This document shows, one piece after another, positions 38,008 through 46,209 of a DNA stretch of 64,000 nt. Location: the NCBI RefSeq assembly GCF_006491595.2, contig NZ_VEVQ02000008.1:1-64000 (forward strand), given 5' to 3'. The position numbers and the translations under genes are program-made. Each line of letters opens with the position of its first letter. The first letter of the stretch is position 1. Under the pieces are notes generated by a model. The model saw only the letters and a list, made by a program, of their open reading frames with translations. It had not been told where the DNA came from and did no database searches. Source of the DNA: Flavobacterium jejuense. Its GTDB lineage: Bacteria > Bacteroidota > Bacteroidia > Flavobacteriales > Flavobacteriaceae.

Positions 38008-38625
38008 ATGAAAAAAATTGTTCTAATTGAAGATTATGAATTAGTAAGAAATACCTACAAAGAGATAATAGACTCTGATGAGAGTTTTGAAGTTATAGGT
38101 GATTTTGAAAGTTGTGAATTAGCCATCCCTGAATTAAAAGAACTACAGCCTGATGTCATTTTTATGGATATTAATTTACCAGGAATAAATGGTATAGAAG
38201 GAATTAAAATCATTAAAAAACAGTTTCCTAAAATTGCAATTATAGTAGTAACAGTAAATGAAGAGTCTAATTATGTTTTTGAGGCATTATGTGCAGGTGC
38301 AGTTGGTTATATCACTAAAATAAGTGGAAAACAAAAAATAATTGAAGCACTTGAACAGTTAGATCAAGGTGGAGCGCCTATGAGTATTAAAATTGCACGA
38401 ATGGTTGTAGAGTCATTTCAAGAAAAGAAATTAAACGAACTTTCAGATCGTGAAAATGAAGTATTAATCCTTTTGGCAAAAGGCAAAAGTTATGCGTCAA
38501 TAGGGGATGAGTTAAATGTGAGTGTTAATACCATTAAAACACACGTAAGAAATATTTACGAAAAACTACATGTAACGAGTAAGGGTGAGGTTATTGAAAT
38601 TTATAATAGAACTACTAAGAAATAA
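38008..38625 (+). CDS. LuxR/NarL-type response regulator
   Basis: A 205-residue transcription factor. The N-terminal receiver has the acidic pair E8-D9, phosphoacceptor D54 (IFMDINLPG) and the TVNEES/GYITKISG switch regions. A C-terminal GerE/LuxR helix-turn-helix (LSDRENEVLILLAKGKS ... NTIKTHVRNIYEKL) spans about 140-200. Partner kinases of this class are HisKA_3-type without a receiver, exactly the kind encoded at 25187, and such pairs are usually adjacent. It is followed by the convergent trmN6 gene. Confidence 0.95.
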   Translation: MKKIVLIEDYELVRNTYKEIIDSDESFEVIGDFESCELAIPELKELQPDVIFMDINLPGINGIEGIKIIKKQFPKIAIIVVTVNEESNYVFEALCAGAVGYITKISGKQKIIEALEQLDQGGAPMSIKIARMVVESFQEKKLNELSDRENEVLILLAKGKSYASIGDELNVSVNTIKTHVRNIYEKLHVTSKGEVIEIYNRTTKK

Positions 38626-38628
38626 TAA

Positions 38629-39339
38629 TTACATTTTTAAATAGAAATCTCTCGTTAATGTGATGTATTCGTGAGTATATTGATGACGTTCCATTTCAAT
38701 AACAAGTTCATCTATTAAAGGAGTTTGTTGGATTCTTGTAAAGGCCAATAAACTTCTTTTGATTTCAGTAGTAGGTGTTCCTTTTACACGAGTAATTTTT
38801 AAAGGATATAATTCAAAATCTTTAGCAAGAGCCAAAAAACGAGTTTCTTCTTTAAAAGGAATAATTACAGAAAATAGACCGTTTTCCGAAAGTAATAAAT
38901 CAGCAGCTTCTACTAAATCTTCAAAAGGTAAAGCATCTTCAAATCTTGCCAAATCTCTTGATGTGTTTTTGGTTTTGTAATCTTCCGTATAAAAAGGAGG
39001 ATTTGAGATAATCAAATCGTATTCGTCTTCGGGCTCGTCCATGAATTCATCTAAACCAGCGTGAAAACAATACAAACGATCATTCCATGGAGAAGCTTCA
39101 AAATTGTCAGTAGCTTGTTCGAATGCGTTATCGTCAATTTCAATAGCGTCAATTTGTTCTGCGGTACTTCGTTGGGCTAGCATTAAAGCCAAAACACCAG
39201 TTCCAGTTCCAATATCAAGAATGTTGTAAGGATTGTTTATTAGAGGCGTCCAAGCTCCTAAAAGAACAGCATCTGTGCCAATTTTCATAGCACAACAATC
39301 TTGATTGATAGTGAATTGTTTGAAGTTAAAGACTGACAA
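38629..39339 (-). CDS. tRNA1(Val) (adenine(37)-N6)-methyltransferase
   Basis: A 236-residue class I SAM methyltransferase of the TrmN6/YfiC type. The SAM-binding motif LDIGTGTGVLALMLAQ and the adenine-N6 catalytic motif NPPFY are both present, and KIGTDAVLLGAW at residue ~20 is typical of the family, which methylates A37 of tRNA-Val. It is the third gene of the rpsP-rimM-trmN6 run, 13 bp after rimM. Confidence 0.88.
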   Translation of the reverse strand: MSVFNFKQFTINQDCCAMKIGTDAVLLGAWTPLINNPYNILDIGTGTGVLALMLAQRSTAEQIDAIEIDDNAFEQATDNFEASPWNDRLYCFHAGLDEFMDEPEDEYDLIISNPPFYTEDYKTKNTSRDLARFEDALPFEDLVEAADLLLSENGLFSVIIPFKEETRFLALAKDFELYPLKITRVKGTPTTEIKRSLLAFTRIQQTPLIDELVIEMERHQYTHEYITLTRDFYLKM

Positions 39340-39352
39340 AAGTTAAGTTTTT

Positions 39353-39886
39353 TTATTGGTCCAAGTATAAGTCTACTAATCCAACAGGAGTATCGAGGAT
39401 TACTTTTTTATTAGCTCTATCAATTTTTACAATAAATGCGTCAATCATCGGAACTAAAATTTCAACTTCATCTTTTAAAATTTCAAAAAGAGGTTGTGCA
39501 TTACTATCATTCACTCTTATCATTTTTCCAATGTTGCCAAGACGAAGATCTTCTACATCAAAATCAATAATTTCATGATAGTAAAACTTGTTTCCTTCAA
39601 GTTTTGGTAACATCGAAAGAGGAAGATAAACTTCACAATTCATAATTGCGTCAGCATCAGCTTCTGTGTCTACATCTTCAAAACGAACACGTAAAAATTT
39701 ATCTTTATGAAGTGCACTTTTTTCAATAAAAAAAGGAACCAGTGTTTTGTTTAATTCAACAAAAACTGATTCCAAATTTTGATACATTTCAGGTTCATCA
39801 GTGTCTAAAAAGACTAAGACTTCACCTTTAAAACTAAATTTTCTCGCAATTTTGCCTAAATAGAAACACTCTTTTTTATGCATCAT
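39353..39886 (-). CDS. rimM: ribosome maturation factor RimM
   Basis: A 177-residue protein needed for late 30S assembly near S19. The YLGKIARKFSFKGEVLVFLDTDEP start is the RimM N-terminal beta-barrel, KFYYHEIIDFDVED opens the PRC-barrel domain. Either of two adjacent ATGs may be used. It follows rpsP by 12 bp, the usual arrangement. Confidence 0.93.
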   Translation of the reverse strand: MMHKKECFYLGKIARKFSFKGEVLVFLDTDEPEMYQNLESVFVELNKTLVPFFIEKSALHKDKFLRVRFEDVDTEADADAIMNCEVYLPLSMLPKLEGNKFYYHEIIDFDVEDLRLGNIGKMIRVNDSNAQPLFEILKDEVEILVPMIDAFIVKIDRANKKVILDTPVGLVDLYLDQ

Positions 39887-39898
39887 TACGTTTGAAAA

Positions 39899-40438
39899 TT
39901 AAGCTTCTGTTTCTTCGTTGTTTTCTTCAACTGCTGGAGCTTCAGTTTCTTCTGTAGCTTCTTCAGTTGCAGCTTCCTCAGCTTTTAAAGCTTCAGCCTG
40001 AGCAGCAATACGTTTTTCGTTTGCTTCTTTTTCAGCTTTTAAAGCTTTGGCTCTAGCGTCAGCTTGAGCTTTTGTTAAACCGTCTTTTTTAGCATCAACT
40101 TTTCCTGCTTTTTCATCTAACCATGCCGCTAACTTTTCTTCTGCTTGTTCAGCAGTTAAAGCACCTTTACGAACTCCTCCATCTAAGTGGTGTTTTAATA
40201 AAGCACCTTTGTAAGATAAAATTGCTCTTGCAGTGTCAGTTGGTTGAGCACCATTGTGTAACCATTGAACAGCGCTATCCAAATTTAAATCGATAGTTGC
40301 TGGGTTAGTGTTTGGATTGTAAGTTCCAATTTTGTCTAAGAATTTACCATCTCTTTTTGAACGTGCATCTGCTGCTACGATCCAGTAAAAAGGTTTCCCT
40401 TTTTTACCATGTCTTTGTAATCTAATTTTTACAGGCAT
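39899..40438 (-). CDS. rpsP: 30S ribosomal protein S16
   Basis: A 179-residue S16. The conserved core is residues 1-85 (MPVKIRLQRHGKKGKPFYWIV, DARSKRDGKFLDKIGTYNP). It is followed by a long Ala/Glu/Lys-rich tail of about 90 residues, ending in a run of Glu/Ala/Thr. Classic S16 is about 80-90 residues; the extended form is, as I recall, usual in Flavobacteriia. First gene of its operon, with a promoter about 40 nt upstream. Confidence 0.95.
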   Translation of the reverse strand: MPVKIRLQRHGKKGKPFYWIVAADARSKRDGKFLDKIGTYNPNTNPATIDLNLDSAVQWLHNGAQPTDTARAILSYKGALLKHHLDGGVRKGALTAEQAEEKLAAWLDEKAGKVDAKKDGLTKAQADARAKALKAEKEANEKRIAAQAEALKAEEAATEEATEETEAPAVEENNEETEA

Positions 40439-40486
40439 AATCGTTTGATTAATTTTGAGGTTCCCGACCTCAGTTATTTAAGGGTG

Positions 40487-40512
40487 CAAATGTACAAAAC
40501 TTTGTTTTACAA
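40487..40512 (-). promoter_or_regulatory. rpsP operon promoter
   Basis: Minus strand: TTG (40512-40510), a 15-nt spacer, and the perfect box TACATTTG (40494-40487). The spacer is a little short; the -7 box alone is convincing. Confidence 0.45.
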
Positions 40513-40572
40513 TAGTATATGTTTTTTAAAAATATTTTTATGTTTTTTATCTTATGTTTAAATTAAAAAAAT

Positions 40573-40580
40573 TATTTTTG
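40573..40580 (+). promoter_or_regulatory. -7 box of the lipoprotein gene at 40609
   Basis: Perfect TATTTTTG, 28 nt before the ATG; no TTG at -33. Confidence 0.4.
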
Positions 40581-40608
40581 TCTAATTATGTATTAAAGAA
40601 GATATTAA

Positions 40609-41295
40609 ATGAAAAAAATAATTGCTTTATTAGGGTGTGTTTTATTGTTGACTTCTTGTGTAAATGAAACTCAAGTAAACAATCCTGCTTTTCAAGCAAA
40701 ATTAAATGATGTTAATTGGAAATCTCAAGAGACTACTTTGTCAATTGGAGCCAATGGCGGTTTGATTATTACAGCTTTAAGAGGAAATGAAAAATTAGTC
40801 CTTACAACTAGTTCTGCTAATCGTGGAACTTATATTTTAGGTACAACCAACCAAGCTAACTTTGCAACTTACACTTTGAAATCTGGAAATGTTTCTGATG
40901 TTTTTGATACAGGTGCTTATCCAGGGCCTGCATTTTTAACTAGAAAGTTAACCTCAGGGAATGCGTATGTAAATAATAGCTCAGCACTAACTAGTGGTGG
41001 TTCAGGAAGTGGTTTGGTGTTTAAAATTACTGTAAATAATATAGGAGCTATTGCAACTGATACTATTAAAGCTAGAGGAGCTAATTATTTGGCAGGAGAT
41101 GTTGTTACAGTTGATGGAGGAAATAACAATGCAACTTTTAGGGTAATGAATACCCAGCAAAGTAATGGGGAATTAGTTATTGAAGAGGTTGAAAATGGTA
41201 CTTACACAGGGTCATTCAAACTAAATGTGGTTAATGAAGACGGACAAGTGGTTACTTTTTCTCAAGGTGTTTTTTATAGAATTCCTATTAGCTAA
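40609..41295 (+). CDS. DUF6252-like lipoprotein
   Basis: A 228-residue lipoprotein (MKKIIALLGCVLLLTSC; C17 lipobox). The mature part has the pattern FQAKLNDVNWKSQETTLSIGANGGLIITALRGNEKLVLTT seen in DUF6252 proteins of Flavobacteriia, and a second beta-rich half. Role unknown. Single gene with its own -7 box and terminator. Confidence 0.7.
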   Translation: MKKIIALLGCVLLLTSCVNETQVNNPAFQAKLNDVNWKSQETTLSIGANGGLIITALRGNEKLVLTTSSANRGTYILGTTNQANFATYTLKSGNVSDVFDTGAYPGPAFLTRKLTSGNAYVNNSSALTSGGSGSGLVFKITVNNIGAIATDTIKARGANYLAGDVVTVDGGNNNATFRVMNTQQSNGELVIEEVENGTYTGSFKLNVVNEDGQVVTFSQGVFYRIPIS

Positions 41296-41319
41296 GCAGG
41301 AAAGAGTTCAAAAATATAG

Positions 41320-41350
41320 CAAAAACCATCTCAGCTGAGATGGTTTTTTT
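41320..41350. terminator. bidirectional terminator
   Basis: AACCATCTCAGCTGAGATGGTT palindrome flanked by A's and seven T's, between convergent genes. Confidence 0.85.
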
Positions 41351-43962
41351 TAGAATCTATATCGTACTGTAAGTAAAGCATATCTTTCAATTAAAGGAAT
41401 ACTTCTAGTTGTTTTTGTATAATCGTTTAAAGAGGAGATTTTAAATTCATTTTCGTTAAATAAATTATTCAATACCATTCGATAAGAAAACTTACTCTTT
41501 TTTGGAGTATAATTCAATTCTGCATTTAAAAAAGTATAGTTTTGGTCTAGCCAATAAAAATCACTTTTTAACTCCATAATAAAGGTTTCATTCAGTTTAT
41601 AATTAACTGCACAATTCGCTTTAGTAACTACATTACTACTTTTGGAATCATTATAAGTAGTATAACTACGATTTTGGGTAATAGTAAAATCAAAATTATA
41701 CGGTTTTTCTAAATAGGTAGTTCCAGATACTATATAGGTGCTAAATAAAGTGTTAATGTCTACAAAATCATTGGCATTAACTTTAATAGGAGCAGAAACC
41801 CAAGTTTGTTGGGTTTCGAGTTTGGTTGCCATTTGTATTTTTCGAATAAAATTCATGAGTTTGAAGTTGAATCGATAACTATCTCCACCAGCCACAAAAG
41901 CCGTATTGTTAAAGATAAAATTATTTGTAATCGTAGTTTCTGAAGCATTAATTTTTCCTGATTTCGTATAAGATAAGCTAGTTGACGTAGAATAGCGGAT
42001 AGAACTTCCAGAATAATAATGTGACAATGTGATACTCTGACTATTTAAAACAGGTAATTCTTCGTTTAGTATTCCTTTGGAAAAACTGCGGTAACTTACT
42101 AATTGATAGTTGTTAATTAAGGCAGAGGTTTGAGGCAGAGTTTGGTTAAAACTATGATATAAGTTGAAACTACCTGTTTTCTTACTGTCGTAATTTAAGC
42201 CGTTATGAGAATTAAGAAGTGTGTATAATTTAGAAAAATTGTCACTTTTAAAAGCATTGAAGTCTAAGGTGATTTGCGAATCTAATTTAAAATCATCTGT
42301 AAATTCATATTTAAAACCGTTATCAAGGCTGATGCTATTTTGTTTAAAATGTAAGTTATTTTTGTATTCAGTATTTTGTGTGTTGTTTACTAAAAAGTCT
42401 GTATTGTTTTTTTCTATACTGCTTTCTATTTTGGCTCCAATAACATGTTCTATTTTCTTGTATTTTGAAATGAGTTTGCTTTTGATTCCGTTATAAGTAA
42501 TGGTATTAGTGATTTTTTCTTTGATGAGAGCTTGACTATCAATATTAAAAAATTCATTTAAATAAGGAGAAACGATTTTGTTTTTTTCTGACAACTGATC
42601 CGTTCCAAAGTAAAGATAATTGACCAATACTTTGTTACCTTTGATTTTATAGGTATGATATAAGTGATTGTAAAAACTATAATTGTTGTTTTTGGAAGCT
42701 ACATCTACGAAATCGCTATTGAAAAGAATATTGTCATTTATTCTCCTTGGGTTATTTTTGAATATAATATTCGCAGTAAAATAATTCTTGGTATTTAAGC
42801 TGTATTTTAATTCAATTTCACTACCTATTTTTTTGTTTTGTAATGCATAATTTTTTTGTTCAGAGTTAAAAATAGGAGAAGGTTCAACTAAGTATGCTGT
42901 AGTGGATAAACTGTTTTGAATTTGTTCATCTAAAGCAAAATAACTCACACTACGTAACGAGAAATTCGATTTTAGTTTTGTGTTAAAGGCCAGCGTATTG
43001 AAAAAAGCATCATTAAAAATACTTTGGGTGTTACTAAAGGTGGTGTTTTCTCCGCTATTGGAATAAAATACACTCCTTGCTTCTTTTTCATATCGGTCTT
43101 GTCTGTAAATATCATAGGAAGGAAAGCTTTTAGAAATCTGACTGCTGGCTTTAATTCCTGAATTGTTATAATCAGCTAAATTTAAAAGTTTGATTTTTTT
43201 TCGAATGAGTCCAATATTTAAGCTTTCTTTCCAGCGATTCTCTGAAACAACTCCTGCGCCTAAAGTAAGATTTCCAAACCAAATGTTTAATAGATTTTTT
43301 TTTAATTTCAAATTCACAGCAACTGACTTAGAATCACCTAATTGTTTTAAAATAGGATTGTCTTCAAAGTTCTTCAAAATTTGAACCGCATCGAGTACTT
43401 TGCCATCTAAATTTTTAGACAACAATTTATAATCTTTATCAAATAAATCATCACCTTCCAGTAAAAGTTTTTCAATTCGCTTCCCATTAGCTTTAATAGT
43501 TCCATCTTCTTCTATCTCTATTCCTGGAATTCGTTTTAAAACATCTTCTACGGTTTGCTCCGTGTCGTTAGTAAAATATTTGGTTTTTATGGTAATGGTA
43601 TCGCTGTCAATTTTTATTTTTTGATCGGTTTTTAGTACCACTTCATTCAATACTTCTGCTTTTTCTTCTAATTCAAAAGATTGTTTTATAAGAGTTTTAT
43701 CGGACAAAATAATAGTAATTTCCTTTTTTTTGTAGCCCAAACTAGAAACACTTATTGTGATTTTTTCATTAACTTTTGAATTAATAGGGATGCTGTAAAT
43801 ACCTAAATTATTGGAATAAGTATATCCTAACATGTTTTCGCTGTCATCTAAAACAACAACAGAAGCATTATCTATACTTCTGTTGTTGCTTGTTATTGTT
43901 CCAGTAATGGTGTGTTGTTGAGAAAAGCAAAAGGTAGTTAAAAAGAATAAAAAATATTTCAT
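41350..43962 (-). CDS. TonB-dependent-receptor-like outer-membrane protein
   Basis: An 870-residue outer-membrane protein. After a short signal peptide (MKYFLFFLTTFCFSQ) comes a CarboxypepD_reg-like domain (about 18-105; ITGTITSNNRSIDNASVVV), a plug-like region (VEDVLKRIPGIEIEEDGTIKANG) and a long beta-barrel of alternating strands ending in YALLTVRYRF, with the terminal aromatic required for barrel assembly. It is the third gene after two GLPGLI genes with 3-bp gaps, so the three probably act together; many Bacteroidota GLPGLI genes sit next to such receptors. The ligand is unknown. Confidence 0.85.
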   Translation of the reverse strand: MKYFLFFLTTFCFSQQHTITGTITSNNRSIDNASVVVLDDSENMLGYTYSNNLGIYSIPINSKVNEKITISVSSLGYKKKEITIILSDKTLIKQSFELEEKAEVLNEVVLKTDQKIKIDSDTITIKTKYFTNDTEQTVEDVLKRIPGIEIEEDGTIKANGKRIEKLLLEGDDLFDKDYKLLSKNLDGKVLDAVQILKNFEDNPILKQLGDSKSVAVNLKLKKNLLNIWFGNLTLGAGVVSENRWKESLNIGLIRKKIKLLNLADYNNSGIKASSQISKSFPSYDIYRQDRYEKEARSVFYSNSGENTTFSNTQSIFNDAFFNTLAFNTKLKSNFSLRSVSYFALDEQIQNSLSTTAYLVEPSPIFNSEQKNYALQNKKIGSEIELKYSLNTKNYFTANIIFKNNPRRINDNILFNSDFVDVASKNNNYSFYNHLYHTYKIKGNKVLVNYLYFGTDQLSEKNKIVSPYLNEFFNIDSQALIKEKITNTITYNGIKSKLISKYKKIEHVIGAKIESSIEKNNTDFLVNNTQNTEYKNNLHFKQNSISLDNGFKYEFTDDFKLDSQITLDFNAFKSDNFSKLYTLLNSHNGLNYDSKKTGSFNLYHSFNQTLPQTSALINNYQLVSYRSFSKGILNEELPVLNSQSITLSHYYSGSSIRYSTSTSLSYTKSGKINASETTITNNFIFNNTAFVAGGDSYRFNFKLMNFIRKIQMATKLETQQTWVSAPIKVNANDFVDINTLFSTYIVSGTTYLEKPYNFDFTITQNRSYTTYNDSKSSNVVTKANCAVNYKLNETFIMELKSDFYWLDQNYTFLNAELNYTPKKSKFSYRMVLNNLFNENEFKISSLNDYTKTTRSIPLIERYALLTVRYRF

Positions 43963-43965
43963 TTG

Positions 43966-44793
43966 TTATTCTGTTATTTCAATATACAAATTTTCCATTT
44001 TTTGTTTTGTAGGTATGTATTTTGGTAATTCTTTAGCTATTAGCAATGATCTTTCATATTTTTGTTCTATTAGGTTATTTGCGTGTTTTAAATAGGTGTC
44101 ATATCTAAACCATTGGGTAAATCTTTCTTCTACATCTTGTTTGATAAAATCAATTTTGATGGGTTCTTTTACAGGGTATTCAATGTTTTTAAAATAGAAA
44201 TAAATATGATAGTCACTATCATAAGCTTCTAAAACTAAACCGGGTAACCCGTTTAATTTCCAAGGGCCATAAGGAATGGGAATAGCTGTCGTATACCAAA
44301 CTGTATATTCTCTTCCTCTAAAAGAGGCAGTTGCTTTAAGACAAGTATAGCTACCTATTTTTTTAGTTTCTTTTTCAAATTTCCAATTAATGGTAGGTCT
44401 TTTTTCTTTGACATAAATATTGCCCATACCCATTACATAAGACCACAAAGTGTCTTTCTCTCTATCAAAATACACTTGATTTCCTACATAGTTAACAATT
44501 TGCCTACCGCCTCTTAGATTAATAGTTGCAGGTGTGCCTTTTTCATCATTTCCTTCAGTAAAAACGGGTTCAATTTGAGGCTCTGCACTTCTTTCTAAGG
44601 AGTCTTTTTGAGTAACAAAGTAAGAATGCTTGCTGTCAAAAGTTAATTGTGCTTTGTATTCTTCCCCTTGTTTTTGTCCATATATCAAACTTTTAATATA
44701 ACCATAATTAACAATTCCTTGTTTTTCTTGAGCATTTAAAAGACTATTTATAAATAGTAATATAAATATAAAGTAAAAGTTTAATTTTTTCAT
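43966..44793 (-). CDS. GLPGLI family protein (second of a pair)
   Basis: A 275-residue exported protein (MKKLNFYFIFILLFINSLLNAQ). The name-giving motif is present as LNGLPGLVLEAYDSDY, preceded by AIPIPYGPWK. It is clearly a tandem paralogue of the gene upstream: both begin EKQGIVNYGYIKSL and share RGREYTVWYTT. GLPGLI proteins are beta-rich periplasmic or surface proteins of unknown role in Bacteroidota. It precedes the receptor gene by 3 bp. Confidence 0.9.
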   Translation of the reverse strand: MKKLNFYFIFILLFINSLLNAQEKQGIVNYGYIKSLIYGQKQGEEYKAQLTFDSKHSYFVTQKDSLERSAEPQIEPVFTEGNDEKGTPATINLRGGRQIVNYVGNQVYFDREKDTLWSYVMGMGNIYVKEKRPTINWKFEKETKKIGSYTCLKATASFRGREYTVWYTTAIPIPYGPWKLNGLPGLVLEAYDSDYHIYFYFKNIEYPVKEPIKIDFIKQDVEERFTQWFRYDTYLKHANNLIEQKYERSLLIAKELPKYIPTKQKMENLYIEITE

Positions 44794-44796
44794 TTT

Positions 44797-45609
44797 TTAA
44801 TTAGTAATTTCTATATATCTTTCTCGAATCTTGGGTTTAACTGGGAAGAAATTTTCCATTTGTTTCGCGGCTAGTAACATTTTTTCATATTTAGTTGCGT
44901 TATCTTCTTCAATAATTTTTAAATAGTCTTCATAAGTATACCATTTTATAAATGAACTATCAGGAGATTCTTTAATAAAATCGATTTTTATTATTTTTTC
45001 TAAAGGATATTGTATGTTTTTGAAAAAGAAATAAATATAAAAATCGGTGTCATATGCTTCTAAAACAAGACCAGGTAAACCGTTGAATTTCCATGGGCCG
45101 TAAGGAATTGGGATTTCTGTAGTGTACCAAACGATATAATCCCTTCCTCTAAAAGTAGCGGATGCTTTGTGACAAGTATAGACTCCTATTTTCTTAGTTT
45201 CTTTGTTAAAATTCCATTTTATTAGAGGTTTTTTTTCAGAGATATACATGTTTTTTGGATTTCTTAAATAACTCCAAAGACTATCTTTGTTTTTATTGTA
45301 GTAAATTTGATTGCCTGTGAAGGTTGTTAAAAAAGCTCTGTTTCCAATAGCACCAATCGTTTTTGTATTACCATCTTTTTCATTTGTAGCTAGAGTTTGT
45401 ATTTGAGTATTGTTGTTGATGTCATTTTCTAAGGAATCTTTTTCTGATACAAAATAAGACTGGTTTCCATCAAAAATTAATTGAGCATTAAATTCATGAC
45501 CGTTTTTGTTACCTAACAATAAACTTTTAATATAACCATAATTGACTATACCTTGTTTTTCTTGAGCAAAAGAACTTATAAATAATAATAAGAAAAATAA
45601 ACTTTTCAT
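44797..45609 (-). CDS. GLPGLI family protein (first of a pair)
   Basis: A 270-residue exported protein (MKSLFFLLLFISSFAQ) with FNGLPGLVLEAYDTDF and IPIPYGPWK. It begins the GLPGLI-GLPGLI-receptor operon. Compared with its paralogue the middle (about 75-120) is less conserved, with ILGAIGNRAF in place of the RGGRQIV segment. A striking inverted repeat at 45626-45656 lies just before its start. Confidence 0.9.
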   Translation of the reverse strand: MKSLFFLLLFISSFAQEKQGIVNYGYIKSLLLGNKNGHEFNAQLIFDGNQSYFVSEKDSLENDINNNTQIQTLATNEKDGNTKTIGAIGNRAFLTTFTGNQIYYNKNKDSLWSYLRNPKNMYISEKKPLIKWNFNKETKKIGVYTCHKASATFRGRDYIVWYTTEIPIPYGPWKFNGLPGLVLEAYDTDFYIYFFFKNIQYPLEKIIKIDFIKESPDSSFIKWYTYEDYLKIIEEDNATKYEKMLLAAKQMENFFPVKPKIRERYIEITN

Positions 45610-45625
45610 CTGTTATCTTTTTAAT

Positions 45626-45656
45626 AGTCAACCTTTATTTTTTAAAGGTTGACTAA
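45626..45656. repeat. perfect 13-bp inverted repeat
   Basis: TAGTCAACCTTTA, a 5-nt T loop and TAAAGGTTGACTA, between the small gene at 45665 and the first GLPGLI gene. There is no U-tract on either strand, so it is not a normal terminator. Confidence 0.6.
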
Positions 45657-45664
45657 ATGTAATT

Positions 45665-45945
45665 CTACCAAATACCTAAAGATCTACATAAATTATTTCC
45701 TGTTGATAATGCAACATCAAAATCATCAGTGTTAGTTTGAAAAATGTAAGATTCACCATCTTTACAAATTACGTACCAAGTAAATTTTGGATTCTTAAGG
45801 TTTTCTAACTTAACGTCTTCTTTCTCTTCGGTTTCAACTTTTTTAATTTCAATAATTTTTGTTTCTTCAGTTTTAGAAACCTTTTTGTTGTTAGCTTGCA
45901 TAAAGAAAGACGCACTCAATGCCTCGATTAAAAATAATTTTTCAT
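45665..45945 (-). pseudogene. small exported protein with probable 1-nt frameshift in the signal peptide
   Basis: The mature part (84 residues from a TTG at 45919: Lys/Glu-rich linker, then KFTWYVICKDGESYIFQTNTDDFDVAL and two cysteines) is open, but no ATG lies in frame. The only nearby ATG (45945) is 26 nt upstream and stops after five codons. Adding one A to the AAAAA run would give MKKLFLIEALSASFFMQANN, a good signal peptide. So this is either a frameshifted gene, a phase-variable gene, or a sequencing error in a homopolymer. Confidence 0.55.
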
Positions 45946-46123
45946 TTTAAATATTTTAAAATGTTTATAATAATTGTTAACACAAATAAAAAGAGAATAT
46001 TTTGTAATTCAAATACTTTAATGAGATTTTATCTAAAACTATGTCATCTGTTTTTTAATTAATAATGCATAATGTTTATTTGTTTAGAAATAAGGTTAAA
46101 ATAGCTACTGTTAACAACTAAAA

Positions 46124-46154
46124 TTGCGCTTTATTTTTAATAATTGTACTTTTG
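46124..46154 (+). promoter_or_regulatory. dnaE promoter
   Basis: TTG (46124-46126), a 20-nt spacer and a perfect TACTTTTG (46147-46154). Leader to the ATG at 46210 is about 50 nt. Confidence 0.6.
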
Positions 46155-46209
46155 AAGATTGTAATTTTATTGTAATTTGACACTTTAATCATTTGGAAAT
46201 TAACCGACT

